Assembly (NCBI GenBank): GCA_016845445.1
Contig: JAERSU010000081.1
Coordinates: forward strand, 1-34,738
Direction of reading: 5' to 3'
DNA: 34,738 nt
Origin: Oceanospirillaceae bacterium
Lineage (GTDB): Bacteria; Pseudomonadota; Gammaproteobacteria; Pseudomonadales; Balneatricaceae
Part shown: piece after piece, positions 8,360-15,764 of the stretch
Layout: each line of letters begins with the position of its first letter
How positions within the stretch are numbered: position 1 is the first letter of the stretch
Notes under the pieces: generated by a model
Databases searched by the model: none
What the model was told of the DNA's origin: nothing
What the model saw: the letters and a program-made list of their open reading frames with translations, nothing else
Translations under genes and position numbers: made by a program

Positions 8360-9076
8360 TCACTGCGTCGCATAGATGGTTTGAGAAAAATTAAATCGAT
8401 CTGTACGACAAATAATGTCGCAATAAATGGCTTTTTCCAAAGCCCCAAAATTCAAATACCGTGCCACATGCAATAACGGTAACTTGGTATCAACTTGCAT
8501 CAACTCGGCTAGTTTACGACTAGCAAACATGACACGAAAATTCTGTTCAGCACTGCTTACCGTTTGCTGATAACGCTGCTTAACCTGCTCCGATAGGGAC
8601 TGCTGAGCATTGAATAGCTGATCAAAATGGGCAAACAAGCGGCTATCTAAATAAAAGGTTTCCAGCAGTACAGGTTCATCATCAATGCGGGTAATGCGTT
8701 GTAGGCGATAGGCTTGCTCAAACCCACCTAAGGCCAGATTACCACTAACCAACTCAGGCACCAAAAGCCATTCGCTGCTTGCCGCCAACTCGCTAGCCTC
8801 AAGTGCCTGACCAGTACCACTCAAGGACAAGAGGTCAATGTGCTTGGCCTTGGGCATTACATAGGTGCCAGAACCTCGACGCCGTTCCAATAAGCCTTCG
8901 CGCACCAACACATCCGTCGCCTGACGCACAGTGGGCCGGCCAATGCCATAACTCTTGGCTAATTCTGGTTCCGATGGAATCTTTTGGTTTTCCGGATAGG
9001 CTCCCTGTTCCATGGCGCTACGCAGCAAAGCAGCCAATTGTTGGTATAAAGGAATGGGAGAAGCAGTATTCAACAC
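8360..9076 (-). CDS. GntR-family regulator, HutC/UTRA subfamily
   Basis: 238 residues, apparently starting with GTG at 9076, as needed to keep the first helix 'PIPLYQQLAALLRSAM'. The winged helix spans about residues 5-75, with 'IPSEPELAKSYGIGRPTVRQATDVLVREGLLERRRGSGTYV' as the standard GntR signature. A UTRA ligand-binding domain follows from about residue 95 to the end. It is likely a repressor that binds an inverted repeat. A perfect 8+8 repeat at 9124-9141 lies just upstream, between this gene and the divergent AllA-like gene, so autoregulation and control of both sides is the obvious reading. It is probably the first gene of an operon with trpB and trpA. The effector is unknown. Confidence 0.9.
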   Translation of the reverse strand: MLNTASPIPLYQQLAALLRSAMEQGAYPENQKIPSEPELAKSYGIGRPTVRQATDVLVREGLLERRRGSGTYVMPKAKHIDLLSLSGTGQALEASELAASSEWLLVPELVSGNLALGGFEQAYRLQRITRIDDEPVLLETFYLDSRLFAHFDQLFNAQQSLSEQVKQRYQQTVSSAEQNFRVMFASRKLAELMQVDTKLPLLHVARYLNFGALEKAIYCDIICRTDRFNFSQTIYATQ

Positions 9077-9123
9077 AGCACAGACACCAGTAACATTTGC
9101 GACTAGAATAGGCCGATTTCACA

Positions 9124-9141
9124 AAGTTGTCAAGACAACTT
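9124..9141. promoter_or_regulatory. inverted repeat, probable operator of the GntR/UTRA regulator
   Basis: AAGTTGTC (9124-9131), AA, GACAACTT (9134-9141): a perfect 8-bp inverted repeat in the 210-bp gap between the divergent gntR-type gene and the AllA-like gene. A further TGACAAC half-site lies at 9148-9154. GntR/HutC regulators bind palindromes of this size with GT...AC cores. The position, 48-65 bp upstream of the regulator's own start, suits autorepression. The function is inferred. Confidence 0.6.
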
Positions 9142-9286
9142 ATCAACTGACAACAACACAACAACCCAATCCACCTGAAACAATGTCAGACAGCCTAGAC
9201 TTTGCATACTTGCCACACTCTAGTAAGCTGTTTCTCAAGCTAGCAACACCGCTATTAGAGCCTGAAAGAATGGGAGAGCCGCCCTC

Positions 9287-9964
9287 ATGAGCAACGATCA
9301 ATCACAGCGCTTTGATTACCTCAACCCTAGCGTGCCCGCCAATCTACCTCACTTTGAAATCCCCATTGTGCGCGCCACAGCAGAAAATTTCGCCGCCTAT
9401 GGCACCATTGTCACCGATTATGAACAACACCATGTGCCCATCACCCAGTGGCCGCACACCGGCTGGCGTCCCGTCGACGCTGGTACCGGCGACGAGGGTG
9501 GATATATGCAAGGTAATTTTGAATTCTGGTGGCAAGGCGATGTACTCTACGGCGAAAACCTGGCAGTAAAAGATAAGTACATACTTGGCTGGTGCGAAGC
9601 ACCTGAAAAAGCCAGAGATGACAACCCGCAGCCACTACGAGACAAACTACTTATCTGGCATGCTAACCACCATCCAGATGGTGGCCAGTTGTTTTACCCA
9701 TTGGACAACCAGCCGTTTGTCGCTGCCTTGGCGAAAACCGGCGATGACATGCAGCCCGAAGATTGGGTCGCCTTCTACTGTGATGGTAGTTTTGGTGTGT
9801 GCATCCATGCGGGCATATGGCACGAAGCCATTACCCCCCTTGTACCGCGGGCACGCTTTTTTGACAAACAAGGGGCGGTACACGCTAGAGTAAGCGCCGA
9901 TTTTCCCAAGGAATTCGGCTGCCTACTGTCTATTCCACTTACTATCGATGACCTCTTACGATGA
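9287..9964 (+). CDS. AllA-like (ureidoglycolate lyase superfamily) protein
   Basis: 225 residues; the ATG at 9287 has GGGAGAG upstream. The sequence has 'ATAENFAAYGTIV' near the N terminus and 'GQLFYPLDNQPFVAALAKTGDD' followed by 'AFYCDGSFGVCIHAGIWHEAITPL' in the second half. This is the order of blocks in ureidoglycolate lyase AllA ('FSAYG', 'FIPM...VVVVALGDD', 'GVNYHRNVWHHPL'). It is longer than E. coli AllA (about 160 residues) by an N-terminal extension and an insert of roughly 40 residues rich in Trp, Gly and His. AllA splits ureidoglycolate to glyoxylate and urea, but no other allantoin gene is in the window, so the real substrate is uncertain. It is divergent from the gntR-trpBA operon and ends one base from the convergent small gene at 9966. 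Confidence 0.65.
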   Translation: MSNDQSQRFDYLNPSVPANLPHFEIPIVRATAENFAAYGTIVTDYEQHHVPITQWPHTGWRPVDAGTGDEGGYMQGNFEFWWQGDVLYGENLAVKDKYILGWCEAPEKARDDNPQPLRDKLLIWHANHHPDGGQLFYPLDNQPFVAALAKTGDDMQPEDWVAFYCDGSFGVCIHAGIWHEAITPLVPRARFFDKQGAVHARVSADFPKEFGCLLSIPLTIDDLLR

Positions 9965-9965
9965 C

Positions 9966-10151
9966 CTAGTGTGCTGCCAGCCAAGCTAGCGCGCCCTGCA
10001 GACTAGTGGCCTGGTGGACGGCATCATCGGCGCGATATATACAGCCTAAGCGCCGCTCCTTTAACGGCACTATACGCCATCTATTGGCATACTTTTGCAC
10101 AATATAATCTCCCACCTGGTAACGGTTTTTGCGTATAAGCTGTGGCTGCAT
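9966..10151 (-). CDS. 61-residue basic protein encoded downstream of tctA
   Basis: The ATG at 10151 is 2 nt after the tctA stop and has a GAGGG ribosome site 6 nt upstream, within the end of tctA. These signs of a real, coupled gene are better than for typical chance ORFs. The product (starting MQPQLIRKNRYQVGDYIVQKY) is rich in Arg/Lys and Trp, with no signal peptide or membrane segment. A C-terminal 'ATSLQGALAWLAAH' could form an amphipathic helix. I do not recognise the family. Its place as the last gene of the tctCBA operon suggests a cytoplasmic accessory to the transporter or a hitch-hiker; which one is open. Confidence 0.6.
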   Translation of the reverse strand: MQPQLIRKNRYQVGDYIVQKYANRWRIVPLKERRLGCIYRADDAVHQATSLQGALAWLAAH

Positions 10152-10153
10152 GA

Positions 10154-11698
10154 TTAGCCCTCGCCTTTATCTGCTACCATCATACTGGCTTTGCCTTGCA
10201 GGCGACGCCAGCCTACAAAACGACCAATAACAGGCATGAGCAGCACCACAACGGCTAAGCACATAATCAACAGGGTCAATGGACGCTGCCATATAAAGGC
10301 CAAACTACCATCAGAAATAATCAACGCTCGACTAAGGTTATTCTCAAACATCCCCCCCAAGATAAAGCCCAATAACATGGGTGCCATGGGAAAATTAAGC
10401 AAGCGTAAAAGCAAGGCAATGATCGTTATGATTGCCATCAACTCGATATCAAAACTGTTAAAACTCACTAGATACACACCGGTAATGGAGAAGAACAGAA
10501 TCAAGGGAATCAAAATTGGCTTAGGGATCACTAACAATCGAGAGATATAAGGAATAAGTGGCAAATTGAGAATCAACAGCACCAAATTGCCGAAATACAT
10601 AGAAATGATCACTGACCAGAACACATCTGGATTATCGACAAATAAGCGCGGCCCCGGTTGGATGCCATAGGCAATCAAGGCTCCCAACATGATGGCCGTC
10701 GTACCTGAACCGGGAATACCCAAGGTGAGCAGCGGCACAAACGAACCTGTAGAGGCCGCATTGTTGGCCGCTTCAGGGGCAGCTAGGCCACGCAAGGCAC
10801 CCTTGCCAAACTTGTCCTTGATAGCGCGTGGCGATAGATTTCGCTCCACACCATAAGCTAAAAATGCTGCGATGGTCGCCCCCGCACCTGGCAATACCCC
10901 AACTAAAAAACCAAACAAGGAAGACCGCGTCGCCGTCGGGGCGATATTTTTTACTTCTTCTTTGCTCAGCTTCATGCTTCCCAGAGAAGACATGTCCATT
11001 GGCGCATCTTCAACACGGTGATTGCCTTTTAACACCGACATCACAACTTCAGCTAAGGCAAAGGTTGCCATGGCTAGCAATAAAAAGCTGATACCATCAA
11101 TAAGATCGATATTACCAAAGGTAAAACGCGGAATACCCGAGATGGCATCAGTGCCCACGGTGGCGATCATTAGCCCAAACACCGTCATGGCCAAGGCTTT
11201 TAACACCTGACCTTTGCCAGAAAAAGCCGCTACCGCCGTTAAGCCTAATACCATTAAGGCAAAATAGTCGCTCGACTGAAAACTCAAGGACACCGTTGCC
11301 AAAGCGGGCGCCGCGACCAATAGAATCAAGGCACCAATGGTACCCCCAGTGAATGAACAATAAGCTGCCAAGGCCAAAGCTTTACCAGCCTGGCCCTTTT
11401 GCGCCAGCGGATAACCATCAAACGCCGTCACCACTGTGCTCGCACAACCAGGGGCATTGATGAGAATAGAGGACGTGGAACCGCCAAACACGGCACCATA
11501 ATAAACCCCGGCCATCAAAATAATGCCCGAAGCAGGATCCAAACCATAGGTTATCGGGATCATCAGAGCAACCGCGGAAATTGGCCCTAAACCTGGCAAC
11601 ATGCCAATAAAAGTACCCGCAAAGCAGCCTACCACCACCATCATGAGATTAAAGGGCGCGACAGCGGTTTCTAGGCCGGTAAAAATTCCATCCCACAT
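10154..11698 (-). CDS. tctA: tripartite tricarboxylate transporter, large membrane subunit TctA
   Basis: A 514-residue, very hydrophobic protein with about twelve membrane segments. Family marks are 'GMLPGLGPISAVALMIPITYGLDP' in the first loop region, 'YGAVFGGSTSSILINAPG' and 'TAFDGYPLAQKGQAGKAL', and in the second half 'GVLPGAGATIAAFLAYG' and 'LTLGIPGSGTTAIMLGAL'. TctA forms the translocation path for citrate-type or other carboxylates, driven by cation symport, with TctB and the periplasmic binder TctC. The ATG at 11698 has AGGAG upstream and lies 4 nt after the tctB stop. The substrate is not decided by sequence, since TTT systems also carry aromatic acids and other organic anions. Confidence 0.95.
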   Translation of the reverse strand: MWDGIFTGLETAVAPFNLMMVVVGCFAGTFIGMLPGLGPISAVALMIPITYGLDPASGIILMAGVYYGAVFGGSTSSILINAPGCASTVVTAFDGYPLAQKGQAGKALALAAYCSFTGGTIGALILLVAAPALATVSLSFQSSDYFALMVLGLTAVAAFSGKGQVLKALAMTVFGLMIATVGTDAISGIPRFTFGNIDLIDGISFLLLAMATFALAEVVMSVLKGNHRVEDAPMDMSSLGSMKLSKEEVKNIAPTATRSSLFGFLVGVLPGAGATIAAFLAYGVERNLSPRAIKDKFGKGALRGLAAPEAANNAASTGSFVPLLTLGIPGSGTTAIMLGALIAYGIQPGPRLFVDNPDVFWSVIISMYFGNLVLLILNLPLIPYISRLLVIPKPILIPLILFFSITGVYLVSFNSFDIELMAIITIIALLLRLLNFPMAPMLLGFILGGMFENNLSRALIISDGSLAFIWQRPLTLLIMCLAVVVLLMPVIGRFVGWRRLQGKASMMVADKGEG

Positions 11699-11702
11699 AA
11701 TA

Positions 11703-12176
11703 CTAGACTCCTAACAGCCATTGCCAAATACGCCCTGGCGCCAAATAGATGGCCAACACCTGAGCTAATAAAAACCAAAACAGCAACGCAAATGGCACAC
11801 TAGCAAGCAGTAAGGTTTTTAACCTACGCTCACCTAACAGCCAATAACCAACAAGCAAAAAGCCAATGGTGGACAACAAAAAACCCAACCATTGCAAAGC
11901 TTGCGCAAACAACCAAACCAGCAGCATTAATTTAGCGACCAGCGCCAGATCAAGGCCCACAAAGGTCAATCTATCCGCGCTATGTTTGGATGCTGTTGCG
12001 AGCATCAAAATAGCGATAATCGAACCAATCCACGCCAATGCCACGGGCACAGTTTGCGCATTAAAGGGCTCAAACTGGTCACCGGGAAACATGCGAATGT
12101 CGTAGGCGTAGTAGCCATACACCACCGATAGTCCGAGAAACAGCAATCCACCAATGTGATCTTTGGTAATGGTCAT
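11703..12176 (-). CDS. tctB: tripartite tricarboxylate transporter, small membrane subunit TctB
   Basis: 157 residues from the ATG at 12176 (MTITKDHIGGLLFLGLSVVYGYYAYD), with a strong AAGGAG site at 12183-12188. A longer in-frame reading back to 12233 would run through the terminator hairpin and is rejected. The protein has four hydrophobic segments at roughly residues 8-25, 45-62, 78-112 and 120-150, as in TctB. It is the small integral-membrane partner of TctA. It is translated from the distal part of the operon, after a terminator that separates it from tctC. Confidence 0.88.
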   Translation of the reverse strand: MTITKDHIGGLLFLGLSVVYGYYAYDIRMFPGDQFEPFNAQTVPVALAWIGSIIAILMLATASKHSADRLTFVGLDLALVAKLMLLVWLFAQALQWLGFLLSTIGFLLVGYWLLGERRLKTLLLASVPFALLFWFLLAQVLAIYLAPGRIWQWLLGV

Positions 12177-12200
12177 AATCGACTCCTTAATCCTGTTGTG

Positions 12201-12231
12201 AAAAAAGACTCCGAGCCATGGGCTCGGAGTC
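12201..12231 (-). terminator. intrinsic terminator between tctC and tctB
   Basis: On the minus strand an 11-bp perfect stem (GACTCCGAGCC, loop of 3 nt, GGCTCGGAGTC; 12207-12231) is followed by six T residues (the A-run 12201-12206 on the plus strand). It lies 33 bp after the tctC stop and just before the tctB ribosome site. It probably ends most transcripts after tctC, so the periplasmic binder is made in excess over the membrane subunits. Confidence 0.85.
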
Positions 12232-12264
12232 AATACCCCTTATCAAGGGCTTTTCATGATCGAT

Positions 12265-13242
12265 TTACAGGAAACCCAATTCCTTCATCAGCTCACCAAT
12301 AACGCCTTCTTGTTGCTCAAGGAAAGCGATAAATTCAGGGCCTGGACGGAAGATTTCAGTCCAGCCATTACGATCACGCACTTCGGCCCATGCATCGGTG
12401 GCATACATCTTTTCCAACAACTGCTGATAGGCAAGCGCATCGGCATCGCTTAGCCCCGGGGCGGCAAAGAAACCACGCCAGTTAACAAAGCTGGCGTCAT
12501 AACCCAATTCTTGTAGGGTAGGCACATCGGCAGCGGCCGGTGAACGTTCATCAGCAGTAATGGCCAAGATACGCACTTCACCCGCATTCTTCATGGCAAT
12601 GGCTTCTGAGAAGCCGGTAGATAGCACGTGGGTTTCGCCAGACAGCATACCGGCCATGGCCTTACCGCCAGCATCGTAGGACACGTACTTCACCTTGGTA
12701 GCATCACCACCGGCAGCCTTAAAGGCCATGGCAGCAACGAGGTGATCCATACCACCACGAGAGGAACCACCAGCAACGGCCACGGAACGAGGGTTGGCCT
12801 TATAGTCAGCAACCAGTTCAGCAAAAGACTGGTACTTGGAAGCAGTCGGCACAACAAAAGCAGCATAGTCACCAATGGTGGCAGCAATCGGTGTCAGATC
12901 ACGGAAGTTCTGTGGGAACACCTTGGTCAGAGAACGGATGACGATGGGGGTAGAGTTGACCATTAGGGTGCCATGGGCCTGATCAGCGGTCTCAATGAGG
13001 TGAGCAATGGCTTTACCACCGCCACCACCAGACATGTTCTCGTAGGAAGCACTGTCTAGCAGTCCAGATTTGGTCAATGCTTCACCTGTGCCACGGGCAG
13101 TACCATCCCAACCACCACCGGCACCGCCAGGGATCAGAAAATGGATATCATCAATGGCTTGTGCGGCACCGGCACTGAGACTTGTGGCTACCGCTAAGGT
13201 CGCCGCCAATATGGCATTCTTGCCTACATACTTCTTTAACAT
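12265..13242 (-). CDS. tctC: tripartite tricarboxylate transporter, periplasmic binding protein TctC
   Basis: 325 residues with a clear Sec signal peptide (Lys-rich start, hydrophobic core, probable cleavage after 'GAAQA' near residue 29). The mature part opens with 'IDDIHFLIPGGAGGGWDGTARG', the ligand-phosphate/carboxylate loop typical of TctC/Bug proteins. It continues with 'YENMSGGGGGKAIAHL', 'MVNSTPIVIRSLT' and 'VAGGSSRGGMDHL'. It binds the substrate in the periplasm and hands it to TctAB. The ATG at 13242 has AGGAGA upstream. It is the first gene of the operon, divergent from a CitA-type sensor kinase, and followed by a strong terminator. The substrate is probably a di- or tricarboxylate, unproven. 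Confidence 0.94.
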   Translation of the reverse strand: MLKKYVGKNAILAATLAVATSLSAGAAQAIDDIHFLIPGGAGGGWDGTARGTGEALTKSGLLDSASYENMSGGGGGKAIAHLIETADQAHGTLMVNSTPIVIRSLTKVFPQNFRDLTPIAATIGDYAAFVVPTASKYQSFAELVADYKANPRSVAVAGGSSRGGMDHLVAAMAFKAAGGDATKVKYVSYDAGGKAMAGMLSGETHVLSTGFSEAIAMKNAGEVRILAITADERSPAAADVPTLQELGYDASFVNWRGFFAAPGLSDADALAYQQLLEKMYATDAWAEVRDRNGWTEIFRPGPEFIAFLEQQEGVIGELMKELGFL

Positions 13243-13318
13243 GGTTTTCTCCTGTGTTCTTGTTAGAAGGAAGCCAGGGCAGAATAGCCATAGGTAAATG
13301 GAGAAAACAGCTTAGACA

Positions 13319-13344
13319 CTTAATGGCTTTAAGGTGCTTAATGG
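13319..13344. promoter_or_regulatory. direct repeats in the tctC / sensor-kinase divergent control region
   Basis: CTTAATGG occurs at 13319-13326 and again at 13337-13344, each followed by a CTTT or GCTTT tract: two copies 18 bp apart, on one face of the helix within about 2 turns. A separate ATTGT-N7-ACAAT inverted repeat lies at 13358-13374. Either could be bound by the adjacent CitB/DcuR-type response regulator. There is no direct evidence of function. Confidence 0.35.
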
Positions 13345-13436
13345 GCTTTTTGTGCATATTGTTTACGGGACAATGTCGAATAAATGGGTACAATGAAGAG
13401 ACAAGCATAAGAACAAGGCCACCAAGTCGTACCTCC

Positions 13437-15050
13437 ATGAAGTTTTCCATACGCCGCTACAAACTCAAAACCCGCATGATCGGGGTATTTGCGCTAATGG
13501 TGTTGGTGCAGACTGGATTCATTGGCCTCTATGCCCTAAGCACCCTCAACCAGTCCCTTAATGAACAAATAGCCCAGCGCGCACTGCATGTGGCAAAAAC
13601 CATCGCTGCTACACCGCAAGTCATTGACGCCATCGCCAGCAAACAAACGCAGGATTTGCCCGCTTATGCCCTCACCATGGCAGCACGCAACCAAGCCTTG
13701 TTTGTGGTTATTGGTAATCGTCAGGGTATTCGCCTAGCTCACCCAACACCGAGCAAAATTGGCCAACCCATGTATGACGATGAAGGTGATTATAATGAGC
13801 CCGCTCTAGTGCACGGCAAACCCTACACTTCAGTTGCCGTGGGCAGTTTAGGGCCGTCCATGCGCGGCAAAGCACCCGTATTTGATGTCACGGGTGAAAC
13901 GGTTATTGGCGTGGTGTCGGTAGGCTTCAATATGGACAAGGTGGCCTTGATTACTGGCCACTATTTCGACAATCTGGTTGCGGCTATCGTTTTTAGCCTA
14001 TTAATCTGCGTGTTAATTTCATGGGCTTTTACTTACCACCTACAAAAAGCCATATTTGGCTTAGAACCAGAACAAATTGGTCGCCTATTTCAAGAACAAA
14101 ACGCCACCTTGGAAAGCATTCGCGAAGGCATTATTGCCATCAATAAAAATGGCGTCATTACCACCATCAACCAGACAGCCCTTAAAACCCTAGGGCTCGA
14201 CGCTAAGCTTAAGTATCAAGGCATGGCCATCCATAAAGTGCTGCCCGATAGTCGTATGCTGGAGGTATTACACAGTGGTGAACCAGCCTTTGACCAAGAA
14301 ATCTGGCTACACGATCGCCAGCTTATCGCCAACCGTATCCCCCTGCGCCAGGGCAACGACATTACCGGTGTAGTATCCAGCTTTCGTTTAAAAGACGAAC
14401 TGCATGCTGTGTCACAACAACTCACCCAGATTCAGGCTTATGCTGACACCCTGCGTAGTCAATCCCACGAATACGCCAACAAGCTACAAACCATTGCCGG
14501 CTTGATTCAAATTGGCAACACTGAAGCGGCCTTAGCGCTAATCGGCCAAGAGAGCCAAGGGCATCAAGAACTCATTGCTTTACTCAGTGAAGCCTTAACT
14601 GACCCAGTGCTAACCGGCTGCCTATTAGGCAAATACAACCGCGCTAAAGAGCTCGGCTTGCAGTTGTTGATTGATCCACATAGCAGCATGCATGACATAC
14701 CCGAAGATCTACCCAGAGAACAACTGGTCAGCGTCATTAGCAATCTCATTGACAATGCCTTAGAAGCCACCCTAAGCAACCAACAAAGCTGCGTCTGCTT
14801 GACCATGACCGATTTAGGCCAAGAGCTGATTTTCGAAATCGAGGATCAGGGTGCGGGCTTGTCGAAAGATCAGCAACAACAAATGTTCACTAAAGGCTAT
14901 TCAAGCAAAACGGAACCCGGTCATGGTATTGGCTTGCATCTAGTGGAACAGCTGTTACCCAGAATAAGAGCTAGACTGACAGTGGAGAATTACCCTAAGG
15001 GTTGTCGCTTCACCCTTTATGTTAGCAAGCAAGCGCTGGAGGACACATGA
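13437..15050 (+). CDS. sensor histidine kinase, CitA/DcuS/DctS family
   Basis: 537 residues from the ATG at 13437; an upstream in-frame extension is implausible because it overlaps the tctC promoter side. Order: membrane segment about 14-34; periplasmic PAS-like (sCache) sensor about 40-175 with 'GIRLAHPTPSKIGQPM' and 'GSLGPSMRGKAPVFD', the carboxylate-sensing signature of CitA/DcuS; membrane segment about 177-199; cytoplasmic PAS about 220-320; the phospho-acceptor His344 in 'LRSQSHEYANKL'; then a catalytic domain with N-box 'NLIDNALEAT', 'DQGAGLS' and 'GHGIGLHLVEQLL'. It overlaps the response regulator gene by 4 nt. It is likely to sense external carboxylate and switch on the divergent tctCBA operon. 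Confidence 0.93.
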   Translation: MKFSIRRYKLKTRMIGVFALMVLVQTGFIGLYALSTLNQSLNEQIAQRALHVAKTIAATPQVIDAIASKQTQDLPAYALTMAARNQALFVVIGNRQGIRLAHPTPSKIGQPMYDDEGDYNEPALVHGKPYTSVAVGSLGPSMRGKAPVFDVTGETVIGVVSVGFNMDKVALITGHYFDNLVAAIVFSLLICVLISWAFTYHLQKAIFGLEPEQIGRLFQEQNATLESIREGIIAINKNGVITTINQTALKTLGLDAKLKYQGMAIHKVLPDSRMLEVLHSGEPAFDQEIWLHDRQLIANRIPLRQGNDITGVVSSFRLKDELHAVSQQLTQIQAYADTLRSQSHEYANKLQTIAGLIQIGNTEAALALIGQESQGHQELIALLSEALTDPVLTGCLLGKYNRAKELGLQLLIDPHSSMHDIPEDLPREQLVSVISNLIDNALEATLSNQQSCVCLTMTDLGQELIFEIEDQGAGLSKDQQQQMFTKGYSSKTEPGHGIGLHLVEQLLPRIRARLTVENYPKGCRFTLYVSKQALEDT

Positions 15051-15733
15051 GCATTCGTGTCGTTATCGCGGAAGATGATCCGCAAATTGCCGAGATTCAA
15101 CGGCGCTTTCTAGAACGCATTGACGGTTTTGAATTGATTGGCATGGCCCATGGCATTGCCGAAAGTAAAGACTTGATAGAAGTGCTGCAGCCAGATTTAC
15201 TACTCTTGGATGTGTATTTTCCAGACGGCTCTGGGCTTGACCTTATTCGCCATGTACGTGCCCATAGTAGCAACACCGATATCATTCTCATCACTGCTGC
15301 CAAAGATGTCGACACCCTGCGTGAAGCCATGCACGGCGGGGTGTTTTATTTCCTCATAAAACCCCTGGTGTATGAACGTTTAGAAGAATGCCTGCACAAT
15401 TATCAAGAGCACTTGCAACGCCTACAAGAAGTAAGCACGCTGGCGCAAAAGGACGTGGACAAGTTATTTCAGGCTCCCGCAAGTCAAAAAGACACCTTCA
15501 TCGAAGAGCGACTGCCCAAGGGTGTTGATAAACTTACCCTGGGCAAGGTTCGCCAAACCTTTGCCGAACAAGCATCACGCCATTTTAGCGCCGAAGAAAT
15601 GGGCGACATCATTGGCGCTAGCCGCACTACTGCAAGGCGCTATTTGGAATATTTAACCAGCACCAACGAGGCCGTGGCGGAAGTCAGTTACGGTACTGTC
15701 GGGCGGCCGGAACGCCGTTACAGGAAGGCCTAA
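15047..15733 (+). CDS. response regulator, CitB/DcuR/DctR family
   Basis: 228 residues. The receiver domain spans about 3-120 with acidic pair Glu9-Asp10-Asp11, phospho-acceptor Asp55 in 'LLLLDVYFPDGSG', Thr83 and Lys105 ('YFLIKPL'). A linker leads to a C-terminal helix-turn-helix, 'HFSAEEMGDIIGASRTTARRYLEYL' (about 180-205), typical of CitB/DcuR rather than of OmpR- or NarL-type regulators. It pairs with the kinase upstream (ATGA overlap). Known members of the family activate transport and catabolism of C4- or C6-carboxylates, so activation of tctCBA is the natural inference. Confidence 0.93.
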   Translation: MSIRVVIAEDDPQIAEIQRRFLERIDGFELIGMAHGIAESKDLIEVLQPDLLLLDVYFPDGSGLDLIRHVRAHSSNTDIILITAAKDVDTLREAMHGGVFYFLIKPLVYERLEECLHNYQEHLQRLQEVSTLAQKDVDKLFQAPASQKDTFIEERLPKGVDKLTLGKVRQTFAEQASRHFSAEEMGDIIGASRTTARRYLEYLTSTNEAVAEVSYGTVGRPERRYRKA

Positions 15734-15739
15734 AGATTT

Positions 15740-15757
15740 GTCGGGCTAAAGCCCGAC
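15740..15757. repeat. short palindrome, REP-like, between convergent genes
   Basis: GTCGGGCT-AA-AGCCCGAC, an 8-bp perfect inverted repeat followed by CTACG. It sits in the 31-bp gap between the response regulator stop and the pgi stop. Neither strand shows a T-run directly after the stem, so it could be a weak bidirectional terminator or one copy of a dispersed GTCGGGC...GCCCGAC repeat, a type common in gammaproteobacteria. Confidence 0.6.
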
Positions 15758-15764
15758 CTACGTG

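Noticed and set aside
9012-9290. 92-codon plus-strand ORF ending over the AllA-like start codon
   Set aside because: It overlaps the 5' end of the gntR-type gene and runs through the operator palindrome; composition is low-complexity and resembles no protein. It is best read as chance ORF in control DNA.
13358-13374. CRP site between tctC and the sensor kinase
   Set aside because: The ATTGT-N7-ACAAT repeat lacks the TGTGA/TCACA core; it is kept only as a possible response-regulator site.
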